A DNA stretch of 64,000 nucleotides from NCBI GenBank assembly GCA_910577325.1, contig CAJTMR010000001.1, forward strand, positions 176,384-240,383, read 5' to 3'. The position numbers and the translations under genes are program-made. This document shows, piece after piece, positions 33,001 to 39,938 of this stretch. Source of the DNA: an uncultured Parabacteroides sp. (GTDB lineage Bacteria; Bacteroidota; Bacteroidia; Bacteroidales; Tannerellaceae). The notes under the pieces were generated by a model. It was not told the DNA's origin. It saw only the letters and a list, made by a program, of their open reading frames with translations, and ran no database searches. The stretch's first letter is position 1; each line of letters starts with the position of its first letter.

Positions 33001-33298
33001 GGACATAAAAGACCTCGGATGTATCAAGTTTCTTGTCTCGTTTCAAAAATTCAGAAGAAAGAAAAACAGCAACCACCGCCTGTCCCGTATTCAACAACAA
33101 TAAGTTAAGGTAGGGTATATTGGATGAAACCGCTTTCCCAAACCAAAAATCTCCACTGTCTTCCATCAACATCATGGCAAAATTGAAGAATCCCAAGATC
33201 ACCACGGCAAGCAGGGTAAAGATACGGAAAAACCAACTTCTCACCAATATCTTGCTTTCGTATTTGGCTACGGATCGTATGTTCGTGATAAATGACAT
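30026..33298 (-). CDS. ABC permease fused to degenerate M1-like and golvesin domains
   Basis: 1090 residues from the ATG at 33298 (MSFITNIRSV); an ATG 9 bp upstream also fits. Residues 1 to about 275 are an ABC-2 permease with about seven hydrophobic segments (KILVRSWFFRIFTLLAVVIL at the start). The middle (about 280-900) resembles the M1 aminopeptidase layout seen in Bacteroidota permease-peptidase fusions, but where HExxH should follow the VVQPEMVLFPELG segment no such motif exists, so it cannot be a zinc peptidase. The last 130 residues (YYGRYIRSAYVIKSG, ATWKVPVSSAGQYDVYYYV, GVYYFSSDTIRITLTN) match a golvesin C-terminal-like beta domain. The ATPase partner is the gene 15 bp upstream. Confidence 0.8.
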   Translation of the reverse strand: MSFITNIRSVAKYESKILVRSWFFRIFTLLAVVILGFFNFAMMLMEDSGDFWFGKAVSSNIPYLNLLLLNTGQAVVAVFLSSEFLKRDKKLDTSEVFYVRPLSNAEYVVGKIWGNLRVFLLLNLLILTIVLVFNFMASGITVDWQAYPVYFFLISIPTLIFIIGLSIFLMLVLRNQALTFILLLGYIGLTLFYIQDKFYYLFDYMVYNLPLFKSTIVGFSSLELILNHRAIYFFAGLGFIFFAIFLFKRLPNAERSHYPLLFLSFCMFLLAGTAGFRHVRSILREGEMRALYTSINNKYVHEPKMAIDHYDISVEQKPETIRSVVGMKGTALATSGVFTFCLNPGLRVEEVKEGEKPLDFKREEQILTVDFGREITEGDTVSLSVCYEGRIKDDFCYLDIPAEVLQQPYDKEMLKLDKKYSFQTPDYVLFTPETYWYPRPGTGYSDKSSDWQQTYFSRFRLDVKPLSGLVSISQSGNKPYQSVSLVIGKYEQSSVECDSTLYSIWHIKGHDGYEAAFDSIRDTIPGLIRNLRESLERTYKLSYPFDRFSVVEVPAQFYSYVRSWSQAQEVVQPEMVLFPELGCMFNQMNFVKQKKNQLKWAKWGGREISEEEAEIRVMNNCLWIFSQTEGNYNFSSGNRGKFQVSSQSNPYFLFPELYNFRYNIYSSEWPVTNRLIELYLQKKSDNNGWEREINGISNNEKANLLMEKYSFKELLSDVEHRDLLNNTISLKGYCLFAPAEVNIGVSLFRDSLYALLDRNEFRNMRFESLLDTLGMISGSDIRAGISGWDRPTPLPFYTIGQPEVTKITNKGQESFVLKQLVSNNSGYDGMLQLDIQAGGYGPNIDPRMSRKLPLAARQTKLLVTVWEEAPRQVDVNTLIAGNLPNILNLPVTNIREERERAVDAEGDFIVADFSPEVEGEMIVDNEDSLFFLSEPAVVGLLPKWLDKVEDTSFKYAGVSPWRAPLQWTATTNAAYYGRYIRSAYVIKSGNGSQTATWKVPVSSAGQYDVYYYVSKDNELKYNKQAGGEYHFKVEYDEENEDAYIDLKKANEGWEPIGVYYFSSDTIRITLTNECALRSVTADAVKIVKRY

Positions 33299-33313
33299 AG
33301 GAGGCAAATTTTT

Positions 33314-34207
33314 TTAATCGTTTCTCCAACGGTTCAACTTGTTTTCCATATAATAGACATAAGCATGTTCCAAGTTCGGCGGATAGGATTCCGCGTCATA
33401 TCCACGCAACTCGTCGGCCACGACCTGCACTTCCCAACCTGTACCGGAAGGAATCGTCGAAATAACCGGATACGACTTATCCACCTCATGCAGCTCGTCA
33501 GCAGTCACCCGTACGCGCCATACTTTCCCTTCTGCCTGCTTCAACATATCCTGCGGGGAACCGTAAAAAGAAACTTCCCCCTTATTCATAAGCGCCATAC
33601 AGTTGCACGTACTCGATATATCCCCCACGATATGAGTGGAAAGGATTATTGTCACATCATTTTCACTGACTTCCGACAAAAGATTACGGAAACGGATCCG
33701 CTCTTCAGGATCGAGTCCCGTTGTCGGTTCGTCTACAATAATCACTTTCGGATGATGAATCAGCGCCTGAGCAATCCCCAAACGCCTTTTCATACCTCCC
33801 GACAGCTTATTGGCATAGCGATCACGCACGTCGAAAAGCCCGACATTTTCCAACATCTCGTCTACCGCATTTTTCCGCAAAGACTTCCGGTCCATGCCGG
33901 AAAGACGCGCGGCGTAGTCTAAAAACTCGTACGTTTTATATTTGGCAAAAAAGCGGAAATCCTGTGGCAGATACCCCAATATACCTCGTATCTCCTTGCG
34001 TTGCCGCCTCAGATCGTACCCGCAGATCTCTACCTCACCCGAAGTCGGTTCCATAAGAGCCACCAAAATACGCATCAAAGTAGATTTACCTGCACCGTTC
34101 GGTCCCAAAAGCCCGAACATACCAGTCGGTATTTCCAGACAAACGTCTTTCAGCGCATGGTTTCCGTTCGGATACACTTTATTGAGATTTCTTATCGATA
34201 TGCTCAT
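33314..34207 (-). CDS. ABC transporter ATP-binding protein
   Basis: 297 residues. NBD with A-loop Tyr12 (NLNKVY), Walker A GPNGAGKST (35-43), signature LSGGMKRR, Walker B VIIVDEPTTGLD and switch His in LSTHIVGD, followed by an about 80-residue C-terminal domain ending NLEHAYVYYMENKL. That C-terminus is shared with the ATPase fused to the RND gene (NLEDAYLCLLKGL), so the two ATPases are paralogues. First gene of the seven-gene efflux operon; a TATCTTTG -7 element lies 37 bp upstream. It should energise the permease fusion just downstream. Confidence 0.93.
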   Translation of the reverse strand: MSISIRNLNKVYPNGNHALKDVCLEIPTGMFGLLGPNGAGKSTLMRILVALMEPTSGEVEICGYDLRRQRKEIRGILGYLPQDFRFFAKYKTYEFLDYAARLSGMDRKSLRKNAVDEMLENVGLFDVRDRYANKLSGGMKRRLGIAQALIHHPKVIIVDEPTTGLDPEERIRFRNLLSEVSENDVTIILSTHIVGDISSTCNCMALMNKGEVSFYGSPQDMLKQAEGKVWRVRVTADELHEVDKSYPVISTIPSGTGWEVQVVADELRGYDAESYPPNLEHAYVYYMENKLNRWRND

Positions 34208-34243
34208 TGACAGGTAAATTCAGATTCATATAAATAGTGAGGC

Positions 34244-34251
34244 CAAAGATA
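34244..34251 (-). promoter_or_regulatory. -7 promoter element TATCTTTG of the efflux operon
   Basis: Minus-strand match to TAnnTTTG, 36 bp upstream of the first gene of the operon. No other convincing promoter was seen in the seven-gene run. Confidence 0.5.
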
Positions 34252-34271
34252 AGAGTTATAATATAAAAACA

Positions 34272-34337
34272 GGCACGGATTACACGGATTTTACAGTTTT
34301 AAATCAAATAAACCGTATAATCCGTGAAATCCGTGCC
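34272..34337 (-). terminator. Stem-loop downstream of rubrerythrin
   Basis: Two 20-nt arms (34272-34291 and 34318-34337) pair at about 18 of 20 positions around a 26-nt AT-rich loop. Each arm contains a doubled CACGGATT. It separates the rubrerythrin stop from the efflux operon promoter. Confidence 0.7.
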
Positions 34338-34370
34338 AGAAAGATAGATAAAACTATCCGGATCTATCTA

Positions 34371-34949
34371 TTAATAGTTCTGTTTCATCGGTTCGAAATA
34401 AGCCTGCGGATGTTCGCATGCCGGACATTTCTGCGGAGCTTTCTTTGATTCGATAACGAAACCGCAATTACGGCACTGCCATAAGATAGCTTCGGCTTTT
34501 TCAAACACCGTACCTGTTTCGATGTTAGACAACAACTTGCGATACCGTTTTTCATGTTCAGCTTCCACCTTGGCAATCATACGGAAAGCGACAGCAATAG
34601 CTTTAAATCCTTCTTCTTCAGCAATATCAGCAAAAGCTGGGTAAAGGTCAGCCCACTCTTCGTTTTCTCCGGCAGCAGCAGCAGCCAAGTTTTCAGCAGT
34701 TGTTCCGATCACGCCTGCCGGATAAGCTGCTGTGATTTCAACCATACCGCCCTCGAGGAATTTGAAGAAACGTTTGGCATGTTCCTTTTCTTGTTCGGCC
34801 GTTTCCATAAACACACCTGCAATTTGTTCGTAACCTTCTTTTTTGGCCACGCTCGCAAAAAATGTGTAACGACTTCTTGCCTGAGATTCACCGGCAAATG
34901 ATTTCAGCAGATTCTGCTCGGTACGAGTACCCTTAATACTTTTTTCCAT
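34371..34949 (-). CDS. rbr: Rubrerythrin
   Basis: 192 residues, cytoplasmic non-haem iron protein that reduces hydrogen peroxide in anaerobes. N-terminal ferritin-like four-helix bundle with the paired diiron ligand motifs ([41 protein letters not shown]), and a C-terminal rubredoxin domain with two Cys pairs (CRNCG and CPACEHP) for a FeS4 centre. Full length and all ligands present. A single-gene unit, with its own likely promoter and a strong stem-loop after it. Confidence 0.96.
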   Translation of the reverse strand: MEKSIKGTRTEQNLLKSFAGESQARSRYTFFASVAKKEGYEQIAGVFMETAEQEKEHAKRFFKFLEGGMVEITAAYPAGVIGTTAENLAAAAAGENEEWADLYPAFADIAEEEGFKAIAVAFRMIAKVEAEHEKRYRKLLSNIETGTVFEKAEAILWQCRNCGFVIESKKAPQKCPACEHPQAYFEPMKQNY

Positions 34950-35009
34950 AATGCTAATTTATGTATGATATAAAATGAGTTTGTTTAATCATCCCAAATA
35001 GATAACGCT

Positions 35010-35042
35010 CAAAAGTAGGAAAATGTTCAGAGGGATTACAAA
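35010..35042 (-). promoter_or_regulatory. Rubrerythrin promoter
   Basis: On the minus strand, TTTG (35039-35042) is followed 21 bp later by TACTTTTG (35010-35017, TAnnTTTG). This fits the Bacteroidota -33/-7 promoter pattern and is one of the few places here with both elements. Confidence 0.5.
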
Positions 35043-35103
35043 TATTGAGGTAAAAATATTTCTATAGGGTGATAAATGAAATTTATGGTAGAGGTACTAT
35101 GAT

Positions 35104-35286
35104 TCATTTGCCAACAAAGATAAGAAAAAATGCCGCCAGCAATAAAAATAAAACCAATAAGATCGTATTTCCCCACCTGATCAGAAAAGGCGGCATCTGG
35201 CCGATTATATTACGGATTTTTTCACTTCGCAATTCGATCTGATCTTGCTCCTCTTCCGCTTGTCGCTTCATCTGTTCATAATTCAT
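35104..35286 (-). CDS. 60-residue membrane stub resembling a HlyD adaptor N-terminus
   Basis: The sequence (QIELRSEKIRNIIGQMPPF then LIRWGNTILLVLFLLLAAF) looks like the cytoplasmic tail and membrane anchor that begin Bacteroidota HlyD-family adaptors, in which a short charged helix, a conserved (M/P)P-x-x-I/L-RWG and one TM precede the periplasmic part. Here the frame stops right after the TM (FLIFVGK). It is last in the RiPP operon, 17 bp after the C39 exporter. Either the adaptor has been truncated, or a free anchor peptide is kept as an exporter subunit. The similarity is from recall of the family, not a search. Confidence 0.6.
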   Translation of the reverse strand: MNYEQMKRQAEEEQDQIELRSEKIRNIIGQMPPFLIRWGNTILLVLFLLLAAFFLIFVGK

Positions 35287-35303
35287 ATAACATTCCTCTC
35301 TGT

Positions 35304-37517
35304 TTAATTTCCTAATTCCAACTGATTTCGTATCAAATTATAATAAGCCCCTTTCTGCTCTATCAGGGAAACATGATTTCCGACCTCCACAATCCGGCCT
35401 TTTTCTAATACAACGATCTGATCGGCATCTCTGACCGTACTCAACCGATGTGCAACAATCACAACCGTTTTACCTTTATAAAATCCTGTCAAATTTTCCA
35501 CTATAGCTCTTTCGTTGTTGGCATCTAATGAGTTGGTCGCTTCATCGAAGAACAAGAAAGACGAATTTTTATAAACTGCACGCGCAATCAATATCCGTTG
35601 TCGCTGTCCCTGGCTGACTCCCTGTCCGTCTTGTCCTATCATTGTATTATATTTCAAAGGCAGATGTTCTACAAATTCCTCTATATTGGCAATACGGGCA
35701 GCCAACAACAGCCGAGCCTGATCAATATTTCCGTCATCCACCGCAATATTCCGGGCTATTGATTCGGAAAAGACATATCCGTCCTGCATAACCGCACCGC
35801 ACTGACTACGCCACCAACGTAAATTAAAATGCTTCAAATCGCACCCTCCGATTTGTATAGTTCCGCCAACCGGATTATAATATCCTAACAGCAATTTAAT
35901 CAATGTCGTTTTCCCGCTACCGCTTGTTCCGACTATCGCCGTTATTTTCCCCTCCGGAATAGTCAGGCAGACATCATCCAAAACTTTAGGAGAACGTATT
36001 CCTTCATACTGAAACGTTACATGCTGCAGAACGATACCTTGTGATCCTTTCTCATCCGTAAAGCAGGTAACCGGTCTTTCTTCTGTCTCTTCTTCTTTTC
36101 GTTCCCGGATTTCGCTCATCCGCTCCAGGCTGATCTGCACATCTTGCCAACCATAAATAAATTGGACAAACTGTTCGATCGGCGCGTTCAGTTGTCCAAT
36201 AATATACTGAATAGACAACATCATGCCCAATGATAATTCCCCACTCACCACAGAAGTTGCAGCCACAACCGTAATCACTATATTTTTTACCTCATTGACC
36301 AATATACTCCCCGCCTCTTGATTTTGTTGCAATTTCATGGATGTGATACTGGTTTGGAACAAGTCAGCCTGTATATCTTCCCATTCCCATCGGCGGCGAC
36401 GTTCACAATTCTGCAATTTAATTTCTTGCATCCCATTCAACATCTGCATCGTTTTACTCTGGTTACGTGCCCGTTGTTCAAATTCCTGGTAATCCAAAAG
36501 GCGACGTTTTTTCAGAAATAACACAACCCATCCTCCATACAGCATACTTCCAACCAAGAATATCATAAAAATCAACCGGTTGTAATAAAGTAAAACACCT
36601 CCAAAAACAACAAAACTGAATAGAGAGAAGATCACTGTTAAGGTCTGTGCCGTCAGGAAACGTTCCACCCGTTCATGGTCTCCGATACGCTGTAAAAGAT
36701 CACCAGTCATTTTAGTGTCGAAAAATTGCATGGGCAATCGCATCAGCTTAATCAAGAAATCCGATAACAAGGATATATTTATCCGTACACTGATATGCAA
36801 CAAAATCCAACGTCGTATAAAATCGACTGAAGCCCGGCTCAACACCAACATCAACTGTCCGGCTAAAATCAGATATATCAAATTCAGATTTTTCCCGGCA
36901 ATTCCTTTATCAACAATCGCTTGCGTAAGAAACGGGAACAATAGTTGTAACAAACTACCTAACAAAAGCCCTAATATCAACTGGACAAAAAAACGTTTAT
37001 AAGGCATCATATATCCCCATAAAAACCGGAAGGAATTGCCCTGTCTTTTCACATCCTCTTTCTGGTAAAAAGCCGGTGTAGGTTGCAAAGCCATCAAAAC
37101 ACCTTTTTCCTCTCCCCGACTCCGAGTACAGATCCAAGCTTCTCCGAAAGCATCATCTCCCAATTTCAACAACCCTTTTCCCGGATCAGCAATATAGTAG
37201 ATGTTTTTACCGTTCCGTTTGGTCTTTACATCATACAAAACAACAAAATGTTCCTGATTCCAATGCAGAATACAAGGGAAAGGACGCTGTGTAACCAACT
37301 TTTCCAATGTCAAACGACCACACACTGTACGAAATCCCAAATATTCGGCTGCATCACTCATACTAAGCAAAGAGACTCCTTCGTGCGTAACAATACACAA
37401 ATCTTGCATCGTTTCGGCAGAATAATCCTTACCGTAATATTTGCAGATCATCCGAAGGCAAGTCGCCCCGCATTCCATCGCATCCGGCTGCTTGATATGA
37501 GGAAAGTCATTTATCAT
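35304..37517 (-). CDS. Peptidase C39-containing ABC transporter (PCAT)
   Basis: 737 residues. Cleaves the leader of a double-glycine precursor and exports the core peptide. Domains in order: N-terminal C39 peptidase with C16 (MECGATC), H90 (NQEHFVVLYD) and D111 (ADPGKG); ABC transmembrane domain (about 165-450); NBD with GTSGSGKTT, Q-loop MQDGYVF, signature SQGQRQR, Walker B FLFFDEATNSLD and switch VAHRLST. All catalytic residues are present. Its first base overlaps the stop of the glycosyltransferase gene. The double-glycine peptide at 43661-43864 in the same operon is the expected substrate. Confidence 0.95.
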   Translation of the reverse strand: MINDFPHIKQPDAMECGATCLRMICKYYGKDYSAETMQDLCIVTHEGVSLLSMSDAAEYLGFRTVCGRLTLEKLVTQRPFPCILHWNQEHFVVLYDVKTKRNGKNIYYIADPGKGLLKLGDDAFGEAWICTRSRGEEKGVLMALQPTPAFYQKEDVKRQGNSFRFLWGYMMPYKRFFVQLILGLLLGSLLQLLFPFLTQAIVDKGIAGKNLNLIYLILAGQLMLVLSRASVDFIRRWILLHISVRINISLLSDFLIKLMRLPMQFFDTKMTGDLLQRIGDHERVERFLTAQTLTVIFSLFSFVVFGGVLLYYNRLIFMIFLVGSMLYGGWVVLFLKKRRLLDYQEFEQRARNQSKTMQMLNGMQEIKLQNCERRRRWEWEDIQADLFQTSITSMKLQQNQEAGSILVNEVKNIVITVVAATSVVSGELSLGMMLSIQYIIGQLNAPIEQFVQFIYGWQDVQISLERMSEIRERKEEETEERPVTCFTDEKGSQGIVLQHVTFQYEGIRSPKVLDDVCLTIPEGKITAIVGTSGSGKTTLIKLLLGYYNPVGGTIQIGGCDLKHFNLRWWRSQCGAVMQDGYVFSESIARNIAVDDGNIDQARLLLAARIANIEEFVEHLPLKYNTMIGQDGQGVSQGQRQRILIARAVYKNSSFLFFDEATNSLDANNERAIVENLTGFYKGKTVVIVAHRLSTVRDADQIVVLEKGRIVEVGNHVSLIEQKGAYYNLIRNQLELGN

Positions 37518-39001
37518 CAGGAATGCATATTACTCCATAAAACAAATTCTTCACCTTCACCGACCGACCGGCTATAAGATTCCTGCGACCGACCGACTTT
37601 TCTCAACCCGTCTACCCAACCGAACAATCGGCTGAACATCTCGTCGTCAATCTCTATCGGTTCATAAACAGTAGCATTATGATAATGCACATGCATAACA
37701 AAACTACAACCTGGCTTGGCAACCCTATGTAATTCTTCAGCGACTTTCTCCAAACAATCCACATGATCAATAGCATTGACCGATATGATAGCATCAAAAA
37801 AACAATCTTCCACAGATATCTGTTCTGCCGGATCATTTATAAACACCACATCCGTATATAAATCCTGAGGAAAACCCAACATACGATATACAGGATTCAG
37901 AGGATCCAAACAAAACAACCGGCAATCATCAAAACAAGTTCCGCTCGGAACAGGCCCCGCACCAATATCCAACACCTTTTTTCCAGTAAAAGCATCAGGT
38001 GACAGTCTCAAAGATTCCAAATATTTCGGCTTCTGATGCAACTCTGTCCATGTAAGAATTGCCGACATTTGAACCGTATCCCATTCTATACATTGCTCCG
38101 GCAAAGGAGGAGGCGTAAAATACAACCGAGGAATCTCACCTTTATACCATCGGATATAATTGTAAATCTCATCCTTCCAGAACAAGGCTTCGGAAAGCCG
38201 TTTCTTTACACCCGGCAAAGATTCCGGCATTTCCATACTCCGAATATACCAAGAGGAAACATCCGGTAGCTCCCGGATAAGTGCTTCCACATAATAACGC
38301 TGAACATCCCCTGTCTTTCGCATAACCTGATCCAAAAATAAGGAAGTCACCTGCGAATCAGACCGGCGATAGAGCAAAAGCACCTTCGGCAGATTAGCAA
38401 ATCTAAATCCGGATAAAGCCATCTCTACCCATAACTTATAATCTTCCGCATAGATATAATCTCTATCATACAATTCGCTCCTGTTCTTCGCTCGCATAAA
38501 ATTATCTACCGCTTGCCGTCTTATGATCGCGGACGGATGTATAAGGACATTATGATAAAGCAATCCTACCCGTATATCGACATCCTGTTCAGGCGTCCTC
38601 AACAATTCGTCACTTGCTCCAAAAGTTCTTGCCCAACTACCGCAAACAGCAATATCGGGATGTTCCTCCATAAAACGGAACTGTTCGGCCAACCGGTCCG
38701 GAAACATTTTATCGTCGGCATCCATCCGGACGATATAATCTCCTTTCGCCAGAGAAATACCCCGATTCAACGAAGCTATAAAATCATGCCGACAACGGTA
38801 CAAACAAATCCGTTCGTCAGCATACTCTTGTATGATCTCCACCGTATCATCCGTAGAGCCGTCATCCAGAATTATCAGTTCAAAATCACTGAAAGACTGC
38901 CCCAAAATACTGCACAAGGCATCTTCTATACAGGATGCTCCGTTATAAACAGGCATTACGATGCTGATTTTCGGCACAGATATATTTGTCAAATCCTGCA
39001 T
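37517..39001 (-). CDS. GT2 glycosyltransferase fused to a class I methyltransferase
   Basis: 494 residues. The first 230 are a GT-A fold family 2 glycosyltransferase: ISIVMPVYNGA, ILDDGSTDDT, the DxD-type metal site RMDADD, and a YAEDYKLWVEM acceptor-side motif. After a linker (about 230-325) comes a SAM-dependent methyltransferase with motif I VLDIGAGPVPSG, motif II FCLDPLN, FDAIISVNAIDH and a HRVAKPGCSFVMHVH strand. It overlaps the exporter gene by 1 bp and the next GT2 gene by 13 bp, so translation is coupled. Activity on the Cys-rich peptide is an inference from the operon; a glycan or lipid acceptor is also possible. Confidence 0.85.
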   Translation of the reverse strand: MQDLTNISVPKISIVMPVYNGASCIEDALCSILGQSFSDFELIILDDGSTDDTVEIIQEYADERICLYRCRHDFIASLNRGISLAKGDYIVRMDADDKMFPDRLAEQFRFMEEHPDIAVCGSWARTFGASDELLRTPEQDVDIRVGLLYHNVLIHPSAIIRRQAVDNFMRAKNRSELYDRDYIYAEDYKLWVEMALSGFRFANLPKVLLLYRRSDSQVTSLFLDQVMRKTGDVQRYYVEALIRELPDVSSWYIRSMEMPESLPGVKKRLSEALFWKDEIYNYIRWYKGEIPRLYFTPPPLPEQCIEWDTVQMSAILTWTELHQKPKYLESLRLSPDAFTGKKVLDIGAGPVPSGTCFDDCRLFCLDPLNPVYRMLGFPQDLYTDVVFINDPAEQISVEDCFFDAIISVNAIDHVDCLEKVAEELHRVAKPGCSFVMHVHYHNATVYEPIEIDDEMFSRLFGWVDGLRKVGRSQESYSRSVGEGEEFVLWSNMHS

Positions 39002-39933
39002 ACCGGTATCTGGTTTAAAGATGAATACTTGCCATTAAAAGAAAGAAACGAATCGAAATCTCTTGTCCGTATGCTGTCATAATAACTCCGCAACTGTCCT
39101 ATTTCGTCCAAATAATCCAAATAAATCATTTGGGCATCCCTGAACAATGCTCCCGATTCTTTCCGGATCATATTATAAATTCTCTCTTTATGATCTTCCG
39201 GAAACAAAGTTTCCAATATCAATAACTTATTGAACAATATCTTCGGCTGGTCAAACGAATAAGGCGGAGTGTCCCTGAACTTATGCCCGATTTCAATATC
39301 TTTCAGCAGATAGCAATAACCACCTTCCAGCCATACCTTAATGCTCAAATAAGTTTCGTCATACCCGAAATTCAAAAGCCCCTCCAAACCTTTCAGATAT
39401 TCCCAGTAAGATTTGGCTCCGGCATAAGAAGCTCCCAATATGCAAGGGATCTTTACGATTCTTTCATTCGGATGTATATCTTCCCTTATCCATTGAGGTA
39501 ATAAGAGCTGATTATCCATACCGATAAAAGCTCCAAAAGACGGCTTGTTCGGTATCAGTTTTCCCTGTACATCCAACGGCCTGCATTTACAACAATAAAT
39601 TGCCCGTTCATCCTGTTTTAAATTCGACAGCAGTTTTTCCACCCACTGATCGTCGTAAAACCGCATGTGCCCGTCGATAATCAGGAAATATTCGGTCTGT
39701 ATATTCCTCACCCCGATATTCCGGGATTCGGCAACCCCTCTCCGATGATCGTTCCTGATATAGGATGTACCGAAAAACTTCGACCATTCTTCATAGTTAC
39801 ATAAATCGTCCGAACAATCATTGACTAATAGTATATCTACACGATTACCTGCCGTACGACGAATGCTTGCCAGGGTTTTATAAATCTCCCGACCTTCATT
39901 CAAAAATGGGATGACAACTGTCAGCTCGTTCAT
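38989..39933 (-). CDS. GT2 family glycosyltransferase
   Basis: 314 residues. GT-A fold start TVVIPFLNEGREIYKTL, LLVNDCSDD, and the metal motif as DGH (LIIDGHMRF), as in the polypeptide GalNAc-transferase-like branch of GT2, with the later FGYDETYLSIKVWLEGG acceptor motif. DxH in place of DxD is typical of peptide- or protein-directed enzymes, which suits a peptide-modifying cluster. It starts 5 bp after the barrel receptor gene and overlaps the next GT gene. Its target is not shown by the sequence. Confidence 0.85.
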   Translation of the reverse strand: MNELTVVIPFLNEGREIYKTLASIRRTAGNRVDILLVNDCSDDLCNYEEWSKFFGTSYIRNDHRRGVAESRNIGVRNIQTEYFLIIDGHMRFYDDQWVEKLLSNLKQDERAIYCCKCRPLDVQGKLIPNKPSFGAFIGMDNQLLLPQWIREDIHPNERIVKIPCILGASYAGAKSYWEYLKGLEGLLNFGYDETYLSIKVWLEGGYCYLLKDIEIGHKFRDTPPYSFDQPKILFNKLLILETLFPEDHKERIYNMIRKESGALFRDAQMIYLDYLDEIGQLRSYYDSIRTRDFDSFLSFNGKYSSLNQIPVCRI

Positions 39934-39938
39934 ACAGC

